Origin: DASWDH01 sp035318505
GTDB taxonomy: Bacteria; Myxococcota_A; Polyangia; Polyangiales; Polyangiaceae
DNA: 64,000 nucleotides
Reading direction: 5' to 3'
Assembly (NCBI GenBank): GCA_035318505.1
Contig: DATHEQ010000382.1
Location: 1-64,000 of the forward strand
Shown here: positions 1 through 17,984 of the stretch, in pieces
Position numbering within the stretch: the stretch's first letter is position 1
How the letters are laid out: every line of letters begins with the position of its first letter
Notes under the pieces: generated by a model
The model's input: the letters and a program-made list of their open reading frames with translations, nothing else
What the model was told of the DNA's origin: nothing
Database searches by the model: none
Position numbers and translations under genes: made by a program

Positions 1-9287
<9,287 letters not shown>

Positions 9288-9300
9288 GAGAAACACCGGT

Positions 9301-10602
9301 TCAAGGCGTGCTTCGCTCGCGCACGCCGGCCATCAACGATTCGAGACATTTCGAAGCGAGCCGCTCCGCCCGCGCCCGCTTCAAGATTCCTTCGACGTAG
9401 ACGAAGCTCCAGAACAGTTTGCCGTTCGTGGTGCTCGGCATTCCGAGGAAGTATCCAGATACGGAAAGCGCTGCGTAAAACCGCACTTCTTGCACGCCCA
9501 GCAGTCCCGCGCGCTGCGGTAAATCGACGCGCCCAAGGTTCGTCAAGGTGACGTTGCCGGGACCGCGTGCTTCAACCAAGCGGAGCACGTCCTTGCTTCG
9601 CTCGGGGCGGTGGTAGCCGATGAGCTCGCTGAAGCGGAGGAGCGTAAATGGCTCGCCGCGGGCGACCGCGCGCTCCATTTGTTCATTCACCTCCCGGGCG
9701 ATGCGCCACAGCGAAATGCCGCTCGTCAGCGTATGAAACGTGAATATCGACGATACGTAGACGCCGAGATCATGACCCAAGGCCGGCTCCAGATGGCGGC
9801 GCAGGTCGATGGGGCTGCCGAGGCCGATGGTCGGCGTCACGCTCGGAGTCGATGCCGCGAGATCTTCGGCGACCGCGCGCACCATTGCCGCCGAGAGCGC
9901 GCCGTGGACCGTCACTTGCTCTCGTCGGCATCGTTCGATGACGGAGGACATGTCTTCAGGCCCGAGCTCCTTGCCGATGGCTCGGCTCTTGCGCTGATCG
10001 AACGGCACGTGCGTATCGATGGCCAGGCGTCGAGGCCGTCGCAACAGGACGAGCAGCTGACGCAGCTGCATCGCCAGAATGAGAATCAGCGCGCGCCATC
10101 CACGGTATTTGCGGGGAATCAAAGTCTCGAGCGCGGCCCGCACGGCGCCCTGTCCCTCGTCGTCGACCGAGTCGGTCGCGACGGCGACGAACGCCTTCAC
10201 CAACGTGGCCGCCGAGATTCCATCAAAGAGTACATGCGACATGGTCAGCAGCACGCACCCCCCGTTCGGGATGTACACCGCTCGGAACAAGGGATCATGG
10301 GGCGCGAAGCGCTCGTTCAGCTCGTGATCGACTTCCGTCTCGGCGCTCGACGTTCCGACACGCAGCGGCGTCGGCCCTGTGCCCTCGGTGACGAAGCGCG
10401 GGTTTTTTCCTAGCCCATCCGTGACGATTCGCGCTCCGAGGGATGGGTAGAGGGCGCGCAGGTCCTTCAATGCTTTTTCCACCCGCGGCGCGTCGATATC
10501 AGCGGTCATCCGCAGCTGCGCCACGACGTTGATGCACGAGTACTGGTCGGCAATCCAATACCAGCGCTCCGATCGACCAAGGGCGCGATCCATTGAGCTC
10601 AT
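9301..10602 (-). CDS. Stand-alone condensation/PapA-like acyltransferase
   Basis: 433 residues from the ATG at 10602, which overlaps the upstream SDR stop as ATGA (translational coupling); the open frame continues upstream but antisense to real coding sequence. The acyltransferase motif HxxxDG is present as MSHVLFDGIS near residue 115, followed by a C-terminal half with a PIDLRR segment and a GNVTLTNLG segment, as in free-standing condensation, PapA and chloramphenicol-acetyltransferase-fold enzymes. Family knowledge: such proteins transfer acyl groups from a carrier or CoA to an alcohol or amine. Between the SDR and the PKS/NRPS, it may acylate or release the product (inference). It starts 13 bp upstream of the giant synthase gene. 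Confidence 0.8.
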   Translation of the reverse strand: MSSMDRALGRSERWYWIADQYSCINVVAQLRMTADIDAPRVEKALKDLRALYPSLGARIVTDGLGKNPRFVTEGTGPTPLRVGTSSAETEVDHELNERFAPHDPLFRAVYIPNGGCVLLTMSHVLFDGISAATLVKAFVAVATDSVDDEGQGAVRAALETLIPRKYRGWRALILILAMQLRQLLVLLRRPRRLAIDTHVPFDQRKSRAIGKELGPEDMSSVIERCRREQVTVHGALSAAMVRAVAEDLAASTPSVTPTIGLGSPIDLRRHLEPALGHDLGVYVSSIFTFHTLTSGISLWRIAREVNEQMERAVARGEPFTLLRFSELIGYHRPERSKDVLRLVEARGPGNVTLTNLGRVDLPQRAGLLGVQEVRFYAALSVSGYFLGMPSTTNGKLFWSFVYVEGILKRARAERLASKCLESLMAGVRERSTP

Positions 10603-11447
10603 GCCGTTCGGCTCATCCAGGTGAAGATTCGGTCCATCCAGCGATCGGGGACCAATGTTGCCAAGTAGGCGTTGAGCTTGGCGTCGATACCGACGCGATA
10701 GCGAGCGCGCGGCCGTCTGCTTTGCAGGGCGCGGGCGACCGCCTCGGCGACATGTTCGGCGGTGGTGGAGCGCTTGCGCGCCTCGCGATCGTTGTACGTC
10801 ATTAAATTGATGAAGGGCTTGCCGTAGAGACTCATCGCCTCCGACGGGCACGTCTCGAGCAGTGCCTCGCGTGACCGGCTCATTTTTCCCCAGATGGGCG
10901 TCACTACGCTGCCCGGCTCGACGATGCTGACGAAAATGCCTAGCGGCAGGAGCTCGCGACGGAGCGAGTCGGTGAGCGCCTCGAGGGCGAATTTCGTTGC
11001 TGAATATGGCCCAAGAAAGGGGGGAGCCACCTCTCCGAGGGCCGAGCCCATGTTGACGATTCGGCCGCCGGCCTGGCGCAGGAGCGGGAGAAACCCTTGA
11101 ATGACCGCGACCGTTCCGATGACGTTCACTTCGAATTGGCGGCGAAGATCGTGGAGCGGGATGCACTCGAGCGGTGCGGGAATGCAGATCCCAGCATTGT
11201 TCACGAGACCTGCCAGCCCGCGGCCCTCGGTGATGTCCTGCAACGTCTTGACGGCGCCGGCGATGGTGGACGGATCGGTCACGTCGACATGGAGGGGCGT
11301 GATCCGCGCAGTTGTTTCGGCGCAAAGCGCGACGGCATCACTGTCGTTGCGGACACCGGCGAAAACCTCGAATCCGAGTTTTGCCAAATGGAGCGCGCAC
11401 GCCTTGCCGATTCCGCTCGATGCTCCCGTGACGACGATGGACTTCAT
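10599..11447 (-). CDS. Short-chain dehydrogenase/reductase
   Basis: 282 residues from the ATG at 11447, two bases after the stop of the upstream membrane-protein gene. N-terminal NAD(P) motif TGASSGIG, the NNAG motif, catalytic Ser in the NMGSALGE segment and the YSATK Tyr/Lys pair are all visible, so this is a classical SDR of normal length expected to be active. The LRRELLPLGIFVSIVEPG segment resembles retinol/steroid-type SDRs that act on hydrophobic alcohols or ketones. Within the biosynthetic operon it probably reduces or oxidises a hydroxyl or keto group of the lipid chain or a released intermediate (inference). A longer frame upstream to 11894 runs through the two membrane-protein genes and is rejected. 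Confidence 0.85.
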   Translation of the reverse strand: MKSIVVTGASSGIGKACALHLAKLGFEVFAGVRNDSDAVALCAETTARITPLHVDVTDPSTIAGAVKTLQDITEGRGLAGLVNNAGICIPAPLECIPLHDLRRQFEVNVIGTVAVIQGFLPLLRQAGGRIVNMGSALGEVAPPFLGPYSATKFALEALTDSLRRELLPLGIFVSIVEPGSVVTPIWGKMSRSREALLETCPSEAMSLYGKPFINLMTYNDREARKRSTTAEHVAEAVARALQSRRPRARYRVGIDAKLNAYLATLVPDRWMDRIFTWMSRTA

Positions 11448-11449
11448 GG

Positions 11450-11851
11450 TTAGGGCGCCGATTGCCATGCGGTGGTCACACGGGGCGTCCGCTCTGGTCG
11501 CGTATGCCAGTAGGCCCACAGCATGAATACAAATTGCAGCGGCACTCGCAGCCACATCAGCGAGACCGGGAGACCTTCCCGGGCGGCGCTCCACGCGGCG
11601 ATGTAAACGTTGGCAGGAAACATCGCCACGAGGAGCGCGATGAAGCCCCAGGCCGCGAGGCGCCGAGTCCCCGGTACCAAGAGTCCAACCACGAGCACGA
11701 ACTTGACGACGGCGCTGAGGTAAATGAGAAAAAGAGGCGAGACGAGCGATGGCGGCATCAACCGCAGGTACACGTCGGTGGCGATCAGCTCGTGAATGCC
11801 ACCGGCAGCGTAGGCTGCCGCCATGAGCCCGAGACTGATGGTGCGCATCAT
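11450..11851 (-). CDS. Small DoxX-like membrane protein
   Basis: 133 residues from the ATG at 11851 (ATGATG overlap with the preceding stop). About four hydrophobic segments are visible: residues 1-20, 32-52 (LFLIYLSAVVKFVLVVGLL), 60-82 and 95-115. Size, topology and the C-terminal VMLWAYWHTRPE-type end resemble DoxX-family small membrane proteins, but no catalytic motif is seen. It lies between another small membrane protein and the SDR with overlapping or near-overlapping ends. A role in transport, membrane anchoring or redox support of the diiron enzyme is possible, but function is unknown. Confidence 0.7.
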   Translation of the reverse strand: MMRTISLGLMAAAYAAGGIHELIATDVYLRLMPPSLVSPLFLIYLSAVVKFVLVVGLLVPGTRRLAAWGFIALLVAMFPANVYIAAWSAAREGLPVSLMWLRVPLQFVFMLWAYWHTRPERTPRVTTAWQSAP

Positions 11852-12270
11852 AACGGTGCCTTGGCCCCCGCTTCCATTCCCAACCAGAGCGCACCTGTGA
11901 TGGCCAGGAAGACCAACCACGAGAAATGCCGGCCTCGCGTCGTGAAGATGACGACGCCGGTCGTTGCGAGGAACAGCGCGAACGCGATCTGCAACGTGAG
12001 GAGGTCCGTCGCGTCGAGTGGCCGGTGGGCGAAGATGAAGAAAAGGAGCGACAGGGCGAACCACGGGAGCACCGTGAGGTGCCACGACATGCGAAGGACC
12101 CTCCTCATGAAATGGGGGTCCATCTCCGAGAATCGCCCGAGCTTACCGAACAGGCCCGGAATTCCGTCCATCCGAAGAAGCGGCATAACGATGTACTTCT
12201 CGCCTAGGATGGAGTGATTGAGCGAAATGCCCGCGAGCAAGACCGCTGCGATCACGAGGTAGGTATTCAC
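11848..12270 (-). CDS. Small integral membrane protein, unknown function
   Basis: 140 residues, GTG start at 12270, three bases after the stop of the diiron oxygenase gene. Four hydrophobic helices are predicted by eye: residues 3-20, 64-82, 90-110 and 117-133. A short loop with EKYIVMPLLR and an FMRRVLRMSWH segment lies between the first two. Its 3' end overlaps the next gene as ATGA. I do not recognise a named family. Tight coupling with the diiron oxygenase and the DoxX-like gene suggests the three act together in the membrane. Confidence 0.65.
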   Translation of the reverse strand: MNTYLVIAAVLLAGISLNHSILGEKYIVMPLLRMDGIPGLFGKLGRFSEMDPHFMRRVLRMSWHLTVLPWFALSLLFFIFAHRPLDATDLLTLQIAFALFLATTGVVIFTTRGRHFSWLVFLAITGALWLGMEAGAKAPL

Positions 12271-12273
12271 GGC

Positions 12274-13302
12274 TCAAGCCTCCGCTTCCGCATGTTCGAA
12301 ATCGAGCACGTCGAGCTCCTGAAACGCGGTCCGCACATAAGGCGTCAGGAGCCCGAGGCGTTTCACGTTGGGAACGATCTTCGAGAAGAGAAGCTTCCGG
12401 AACATGCTCATGTACTGCGACTGATCGACCGCTGCTTCGCACTCTTTGCGCGGCAAGCCGACCCGTTCCCAGACTTCTTGCCAAAGGAAGCGATCGCGGA
12501 GCATGCGCGAGCTTTCGATGACGAAGTCCTCCCGGTCGCGGAGCTCGGCGGCGGGCATCGTTCGGTACGTGTCACTGAGCGACAGCACACCGAAGGCCAC
12601 GTGGCGTGACTCGTCTTGCATGATCATCTCGGTGATTTGCTTAATGAGCGGCTCATTCGACGTCTGATGAATCACGCCGAATGCGCCCAGCGCGAGCCCC
12701 TCGACCATGATCTGCATCCCGAGGAATTTGAAGTCCCAGCGGGAGTCGGTGAGTATGGTGTCGAGCAGCGTTTTCAGATGGACGTTGATGGGGTAGACGA
12801 TCTCCATCTTTTCTCGCAGGTAGCGGTCGTACACCTCGACGTGTCGGGCCTCGTCGAACACCTGTGCCGCCGCATAGAGCTTGGCGTCGGCGGTCGGCGC
12901 CGCCTCTAAAATCTGGGCAGTAGCGAGGAGCGCCCCCTGTTCGCCGTGCAAGAAGTTCGACACCGTGTAGCTGGCCATTTCGCGGCGCAAACGCGGAATG
13001 TCCCGCTTCGGGTCGAGACGGTTCCAGATCGGGGTCGAGAAGAGCGGATTGAGCTGGTCGGGCGCGTTTTCCGCTTCGGGATCCACGGGCGTGTTCCAAG
13101 CGATCCGCGTCTGTCCGTTCCACATGAGCTCCTTGGACTTCTCGTAGAGAATGCGAAGATCCTCTCGCTCGGAGAAGTAATTCCACGTGTAAGTGAGCGG
13201 ATGACCCACCCGGAGCTGCTGTGTCCCCCCCGGACCGTCTTCCACCCGCTTGGCGGCCTGAGCGGCGATCGCCGCATAAGCAGTGATTTGCGATGTGCTC
13301 AT
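12274..13302 (-). CDS. Ferritin-like diiron oxygenase (AurF/R2-like)
   Basis: 342 residues. The ATG at 13302 follows a GGGGAAGGA ribosome-binding site. Helical protein with the metal-ligand pattern of ferritin-like diiron oxygenases: Glu in FLHGEQGALL (about residue 118), the EARHVEVY motif (about 151), Glu in MVEGLALG (about 201) and the DESRHVAFG motif (about 231). Members of this superfamily include AurF/CmlI N-oxygenases and fatty-acyl oxidising enzymes. The sequence alone does not settle the substrate. As the first gene of the leftward operon it is likely to oxidise an amino group or the acyl chain of the product (inference). The promoter should lie in the 842-bp divergent region just upstream. 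Confidence 0.8.
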   Translation of the reverse strand: MSTSQITAYAAIAAQAAKRVEDGPGGTQQLRVGHPLTYTWNYFSEREDLRILYEKSKELMWNGQTRIAWNTPVDPEAENAPDQLNPLFSTPIWNRLDPKRDIPRLRREMASYTVSNFLHGEQGALLATAQILEAAPTADAKLYAAAQVFDEARHVEVYDRYLREKMEIVYPINVHLKTLLDTILTDSRWDFKFLGMQIMVEGLALGAFGVIHQTSNEPLIKQITEMIMQDESRHVAFGVLSLSDTYRTMPAAELRDREDFVIESSRMLRDRFLWQEVWERVGLPRKECEAAVDQSQYMSMFRKLLFSKIVPNVKRLGLLTPYVRTAFQELDVLDFEHAEAEA

Positions 13303-14144
13303 GGCAATGTCCTTCCCCTCAATTTTTGACGGAATACGATGCGGGCCGCTATGGGCCGAGTTCGTGGACGGTAAGCGCTCTATATTGCTTCTTCGACATT
13401 GAAGTCAATCGCCCTTCGCGCGTTCATGTCGTCGCCGTCATTGGCCATAACAAGAGATCAATGGTCGACTTCTTGCTCCTTATTTGCGATAAATCTCAAG
13501 CTAAAGAGCGGCCAAAGGCGACCGTCAATCCTGTGTAGCCCACGTCGGCGACATGCGTGCGCCGGCGCTTACGCTAAGTGCGATTGACTATGTTTCCTCC
13601 AAAGGATGAAGTGGGTTCGCGCGGCATCGCTCCCGCCGCGATGCGGATGCCTTGGAAAACAGCACGATTCGCCGAGAAAGTCAGGCGTGTTCCTTTCTGT
13701 GTGGACTGCGCGCTGGTGCGGCGACGCGATGACTAGACCATGTGATTGATCCACGCAAGCAAAGATGTCGCATCAACGAGCAACGAATCAGACGGTCGTC
13801 CCGACGAGCAGGGCCGGGGCCCACGGCCTGTGGCCAATCGCCGCAGTTCGTGGCGAGGAAATGATATGGGGATGACGGTTGACACCAAACGGTTTCAATT
13901 CCCACGTGCGTGGCTGGTGCGATCATTCAACGCGCTCGAGTTGAATCTATTTCCAATTGCTGCATTGCTCTCGGTTGACGATGATTTCGGAGAGCGCTAG
14001 GTTTCGCGCATTCGCGATCGACCGGGATGGCGCGCGATTGCGCGCACATGCTCGGCGTGTGCGCTGAATGACGACGATGCGCGCAAATCGTGCTCTGCCG
14101 GTTTTACCTAGCCCAAAACCCAGACCCCATCGAGGTCTTTCAAA
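13303..14144. other. Divergent control region of the biosynthetic cluster, no gene seen
   Basis: 842 bp between the two divergent operons. It is more AT-rich in places than the flanking genes (for example 13490-13510), and no frame has a recognisable protein. Short frames on both strands lack family features. Both operon promoters should be here. The only clear structure is the inverted repeat at 14042-14064. Confidence 0.6.
14042..14064. repeat. Inverted repeat GCGCACA-N9-TGTGCGC
   Basis: Perfect 7-bp arms separated by 9 bp, centred about 92 bp upstream of the fatty acyl-AMP ligase start. It could be an operator for the rightward operon or a leader hairpin. No tract of T follows, so an ordinary terminator is unlikely. 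Confidence 0.4.
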
Positions 14145-15851
14145 ATGATATTGAATGACGCATTCGCATTTGGGAATTTGGTCGATCTCGCACGGCACCG
14201 CGCGCATCTGAGGGCAGGCGACGCCGCCTACACGTTCGTGACCGAAAGCGGCGAGGAAGAAACCCTTTGCTATGGACGGCTGGACGAAGCCGCCCGAGCG
14301 ATCGCTCATCAATTGAAAGATGAAGGCCTTACGGGTCAGCGCGCACTTCTGGCGTTTCCACCTGGCTTGCGGTTCGTCGAGGCGCTCTTTGGCTGCTTCT
14401 ATGGGAACGTCGTCGCTGTGCCTGTGTATCCGCCACGCACGGCGAAGGACTTCGACCGCCTCGCCGCAATCGGGCACGACTGCGAAGCGGCGGCCTTATT
14501 GACGACAAGGGCGGGGCAGGATCACCTCCAGCAGAGTCCGATCAGCAAGTTTCGGGTCCTGGCGACGGACGGCGGCTCTCCGGCTCACGTCGATTGGACC
14601 CCGCCGGTGTTGGACCGCGGCAACACCGCCTTACTGCAGTACACCTCCGGATCGACAGGCACGCCAAAGGGTGTCGTCGTGAGCCACGGCAATCTTCTTC
14701 ACAATCTCGAGATGATCCACCGAAGGTTCGATCATGACAGTACATCTCGCGGCGTCATCTGGTTGCCGCAATATCACGACATGGGGCTCGTGGGGGGCGT
14801 GCTCGAGCCAATGTACAGCGGGTTTCGCGTGTGGCTCATGTCGCCGCTTTACTTTTTACAGAAGCCGGTACGGTGGCTCGAGGCGATCACGCGCTATGGG
14901 GGCACCACCAGCGGAGGGCCGAGCTTTGCGTACGACCTCTGCGTCCGCAAAATCACGCCCGAGCAGCGTGAGAGGCTCGATCTGCGTACCTGGAGCGTGG
15001 CCTTCAACGGGGCAGAACCCGTGCGCGCGGACGTGCTCGAGCGCTTTGCGTCGACCTTTGCACCGCACGGGTTTCGTCGAGAAGCGTTCCATCCGTGTTA
15101 CGGCATGGCCGAGGCGACTCTCATGGTCACCGGGGGCAGGCGCCTTTCCGGTGCGAGCTATCAGGTCGCAGAAAGGGGAGCGCTCGAGCAAGGATTGCTC
15201 GCGCCGGCGGAGCCCGGCGCGGCACGTACCACCTTGGTCAGCTGCGGGCAGCCGTCACTGGGGCAGCGGGTCGTCATTGTCGATCCCGAGACGCGTTATT
15301 CCATGGCGGATGGGCGCGTCGGGGAAATATGGGTAGCGGGCGAAAGCGTGTGCTCGGGGTATTGGAACGCAACGCCGGAAGTAAGCGACGCGTTCGACGC
15401 ACGCCTCGCCGGCACGGGCGAGGGCCCGTTTTTCCGCACGGGAGACTTGGGGCTCATCAAAGACGGTGATCTTTTCGTTACAGGGCGAATCAAAGAGCTC
15501 ATCATTCTTCACGGGAAGAACCACTATCCACACGACATCGAGCGCTCCGTGGAACGGAGTAACCTGTCGCTGCGTCCGGGGTCGGGCGTCGCGTTCAGCA
15601 TCGACGTCGACGACGAAGAGCGTTTGGTCGTCGTACACGAGGTCGATCGCGCGCATCTCCGCGCGTTGAACGTCGATGGTGTGCTTGCCGACATGCGGCA
15701 GGCGGTCAGTTTGCATCACGGTATCAACGCTCACGCCGTCGTGCTCATCAGGCCAGCCGCTCTGCCCAAAACGTCGAGCGGCAAACCGCAGCGACGCGCG
15801 GCGCGAACGCAGTTCATGGCCGGTACTCTCGACATCGTGGGGACAGGATGA
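14145..15851 (+). CDS. Fatty acyl-AMP ligase (FAAL)
   Basis: 568 residues, first gene of the rightward operon. It activates a free fatty acid as acyl-AMP and passes it to a carrier protein. Adenylate-forming motifs are visible: YTSGSTGTPKG about residue 166, WLPQYHDMGL (the histidine/DMG segment typical of FAALs rather than CoA ligases) about 207, YGMAEATL about 318, RTGDLG about 431, TGRIKE followed by GKNHYPHDIE about 447. The C-terminal KTSSGKPQRRAARTQF supplies the conserved lysine region. Overlaps the desaturase gene by 4 bp. With the desaturase and free ACP that follow, it forms a JamABC-like triplet, so the likely acceptor is the ACP at 16809-17090. Start supported by a weak purine stretch (GAGG); no better upstream start seen. 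Confidence 0.9.
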   Translation: MILNDAFAFGNLVDLARHRAHLRAGDAAYTFVTESGEEETLCYGRLDEAARAIAHQLKDEGLTGQRALLAFPPGLRFVEALFGCFYGNVVAVPVYPPRTAKDFDRLAAIGHDCEAAALLTTRAGQDHLQQSPISKFRVLATDGGSPAHVDWTPPVLDRGNTALLQYTSGSTGTPKGVVVSHGNLLHNLEMIHRRFDHDSTSRGVIWLPQYHDMGLVGGVLEPMYSGFRVWLMSPLYFLQKPVRWLEAITRYGGTTSGGPSFAYDLCVRKITPEQRERLDLRTWSVAFNGAEPVRADVLERFASTFAPHGFRREAFHPCYGMAEATLMVTGGRRLSGASYQVAERGALEQGLLAPAEPGAARTTLVSCGQPSLGQRVVIVDPETRYSMADGRVGEIWVAGESVCSGYWNATPEVSDAFDARLAGTGEGPFFRTGDLGLIKDGDLFVTGRIKELIILHGKNHYPHDIERSVERSNLSLRPGSGVAFSIDVDDEERLVVVHEVDRAHLRALNVDGVLADMRQAVSLHHGINAHAVVLIRPAALPKTSSGKPQRRAARTQFMAGTLDIVGTG

Positions 15852-16816
15852 ACACCAACGATCGCCTAAAGCTCACCGTGTCGAGCGATCGGCTCGCCGC
15901 TCTCCAATGGTGGCGTGTCATGGCGTTCAATTTGATTCCTCTCCTCGGTTGCGTCGTGGCCGGCCTCCTGGCCCTTCAATACGGCGTGTCCTCCGTCGAC
16001 ATCGGGCTTTTCGCGGCCTTTTACGTGCTCTGCTGCTTCGGTGTCGAGTTGGGCTTCCATCGCCACTTTGCCCATAACGCGTTCGGCACCACGGCGGCGA
16101 TGCGGATCGCCATGGCGGTGCTTGGGTCGATGGCGGCGCAGGGTCCGGTCACCTATTGGGTGAGCAATCATCGCCGCCACCACAAATACACCGACGAGCC
16201 ACGAGATCCGCACTCGCCATATGTTCATGGAGAGAGGCAATTGGGGCTCGTGCCAGGGCTATGGCATGCGCACGTCGGCTGGCTTTTCGAAAGGGAGATC
16301 ACTGACACGACCGTGTTTGCCAAAGACCTCCTGCCCGATCGCGCGATTGCATGGGTGAATCGGTATTACCTGGCGTGGGTCGTTCTGGGGTGCGCACTGC
16401 CCGCCGTCATAGGCGGCCTGGCTGCGTGGTCTTGGCGCGGCGCTCTGACGGGGTTTTTGTGGGGTGGTTTGGTCCGCACCGCGTGCGCGCAGCACGCTAC
16501 CTTCGCCGTAAACTCGATTTGTCATCGGTTCGGTGGCCAACCCTTCGACATCGGTGGGCAGAGCCGGAACAACTTCGTGATCGCCTTGTTAACGTTCGGC
16601 GGCGGGTGGCATCACAATCACCACGCGTTTCCCTCGTCGGCGGTCAACAATCACGAGTGGTGGCAGATCGACGCAGGCGCTTGGCTCGTTGGGGCCTTGA
16701 GGGCGTTCGGGCTCGCTTGGGATGTAAAAACGCCGAGCCGCGAAATGATTCGCATCAAGAAAATAGGAAAGAGTGGGAAGAGGTCTGCGTGGTTGAAGGA
16801 GAGGAACAATGGATAG
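15848..16816 (+). CDS. Membrane fatty-acyl desaturase/acetylenase-like enzyme
   Basis: 322 residues with hydrophobic segments near residues 24-65, 86-100 and 174-210. The three histidine boxes of membrane-bound diiron desaturases are intact: HRHFAH (about 71), HRRHH (about 107) and HHNHH (about 256). Family knowledge: these use O2 and an electron donor to make a double bond (delta-9 type) or, in the JamB branch, a terminal alkyne, on CoA- or ACP-bound chains. The gene overlaps the FAAL by 4 bp and the ACP by 8 bp, so the substrate is probably acyl-ACP. Desaturation would also supply the alkene needed by the cyclopropane-synthase-like gene. Alkene versus alkyne formation cannot be told from the sequence. 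Confidence 0.88.
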   Translation: MNTNDRLKLTVSSDRLAALQWWRVMAFNLIPLLGCVVAGLLALQYGVSSVDIGLFAAFYVLCCFGVELGFHRHFAHNAFGTTAAMRIAMAVLGSMAAQGPVTYWVSNHRRHHKYTDEPRDPHSPYVHGERQLGLVPGLWHAHVGWLFEREITDTTVFAKDLLPDRAIAWVNRYYLAWVVLGCALPAVIGGLAAWSWRGALTGFLWGGLVRTACAQHATFAVNSICHRFGGQPFDIGGQSRNNFVIALLTFGGGWHHNHHAFPSSAVNNHEWWQIDAGAWLVGALRAFGLAWDVKTPSREMIRIKKIGKSGKRSAWLKERNNG

Positions 16817-17090
16817 CGAGAATATCAAGTTGGAGCATGCGCCCATGTCGCGGGGAAACGTAACAGGTGCCGAGAAAATCGAGGACTGGCTCGTCGACTA
16901 CGTGGCTCGCCTTCTCGAGATGGATCCCGAAACCATCGATACACGCACCCCGCTGCACCGGTACGGCATCGATTCGGTTGCCGCCGTGTCGATGACCGGA
17001 GACTTGAGCGCTTGGCTCGGTCGAGCCGTCGATCCGACATTACCTTACGATTATCCGACGATCGAAGGGCTCGCCCGCCATTTGGCTTGA
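16809..17090 (+). CDS. Free-standing acyl carrier protein
   Basis: 93 residues, normal ACP size with a short N-terminal extension. The 4'-phosphopantetheine site is clear: YGIDSVAAVS, with Ser near residue 56, followed by an acidic helix and a YDYPTIEGLARHLA C-terminus typical of type I-like carrier domains. Overlap by 8 bp with the desaturase implies co-translation. Expected job: accept the acyl group from the FAAL, present it to the desaturase and possibly to the cyclopropane-synthase-like enzyme, then hand it to the first ketosynthase (inference). The phosphopantetheinyl transferase at 25385-26086 would activate it. Confidence 0.9.
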   Translation: MDSENIKLEHAPMSRGNVTGAEKIEDWLVDYVARLLEMDPETIDTRTPLHRYGIDSVAAVSMTGDLSAWLGRAVDPTLPYDYPTIEGLARHLA

Positions 17091-17102
17091 GGAACGAAAA
17101 CC

Positions 17103-17975
17103 ATGCAGGCCACTCTACGAAGCAATCCCGGCGCTTCCGCCAACGCTATCGAACATCACTACGACGCCCATCCCGAATTCTGGCGGGTGTGGCTCGGAGC
17201 GACGATGGTCTATTCATGCGCGCTCTTCGAGGACGGCGATACGCTCGACAGGGGTCAAGAGCGCAAGCTCGACTACCACATCGCTCAGGCGCGTGCGGCC
17301 GGCGCGGCCCGGGTGCTCGACGTCGGTTGCGGTTGGGGCGCCATCTTGAAGCGCCTCGTTACGGAACACCACGCCAAACAGGTCGTCGGCATCACGCTGA
17401 GCGGCGCCCAAGCGGAATACGTGCGCTCGCTCGGATTAAAAGGCGCGGAGGTGCGCGTCGAGAGCTGGTCCGAGCACGCGCCCTCCGCACCCTACGATGC
17501 GATCATCTCGCTTGGCGCTTTCGAACATTTCGCCAAGCCGGGGCGTACGCGGGCCGAGAAAGTGGCTGGATACCGGTCGTTCTTCGAAGCGTGTCATTCG
17601 TGGCTCGTGTCCGACGGACGGCTCGCTCTTCAGACCATCGCCTACGGCAACATGCGTCCCGAGCATCAGAGTCGATTCCTGATGACGGACGTCTACCCCG
17701 AGTCGGAGCTTCCCACCATCTCCGAGATCGCCGACGCCTGTAATGGCCTCTTCGAGGTCGTCTCTCTGCGCAACGATCGCGCCGACTACACGCGCACCTG
17801 TCGCGAATGGCTGGCGCTCCTCGAGGAGAACCGCAAACGCGCCGTCGATGTCGTGGGCGAGGCAGTGGTCGCTCGTTACGAAAAGTATCTCAAACTCTGC
17901 GTCGTGGGATTCCATCTCGGCAACACGTACCTTCTCCGCTGGGCGTTTCGCCGTATCGACCGCTCACGCGTTTGA
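17103..17975 (+). CDS. Cyclopropane-fatty-acid-synthase family methyltransferase
   Basis: 290 residues, 12 bp after the ACP gene. The N-terminal EHHYDAHPEFWRVWLG and MVYSCALFE stretches and the SAM motif VLDVGCGWGA (about residue 72) match the CFA synthase / mycolate cyclopropane synthase family. LGAFEHFAKPG (about 140) matches the family's SxGMFEHxG region with changes. Family enzymes add a methylene or methyl group from SAM to a cis double bond. Placed after the desaturase and ACP, it likely modifies the newly made alkene on the ACP-bound chain. Simple C-methylation is an alternative. Length is normal and no key motif seems missing. Confidence 0.85.
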   Translation: MQATLRSNPGASANAIEHHYDAHPEFWRVWLGATMVYSCALFEDGDTLDRGQERKLDYHIAQARAAGAARVLDVGCGWGAILKRLVTEHHAKQVVGITLSGAQAEYVRSLGLKGAEVRVESWSEHAPSAPYDAIISLGAFEHFAKPGRTRAEKVAGYRSFFEACHSWLVSDGRLALQTIAYGNMRPEHQSRFLMTDVYPESELPTISEIADACNGLFEVVSLRNDRADYTRTCREWLALLEENRKRAVDVVGEAVVARYEKYLKLCVVGFHLGNTYLLRWAFRRIDRSRV

Positions 17976-17984
17976 GGCCACAGG

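Noticed and set aside
10599..11894. Long N-terminal extension of the SDR to 11894
   Set aside because: The extra part is Arg/His-rich and overlaps two small membrane-protein genes; the ATG at 11447 gives a proper SDR N-terminus.
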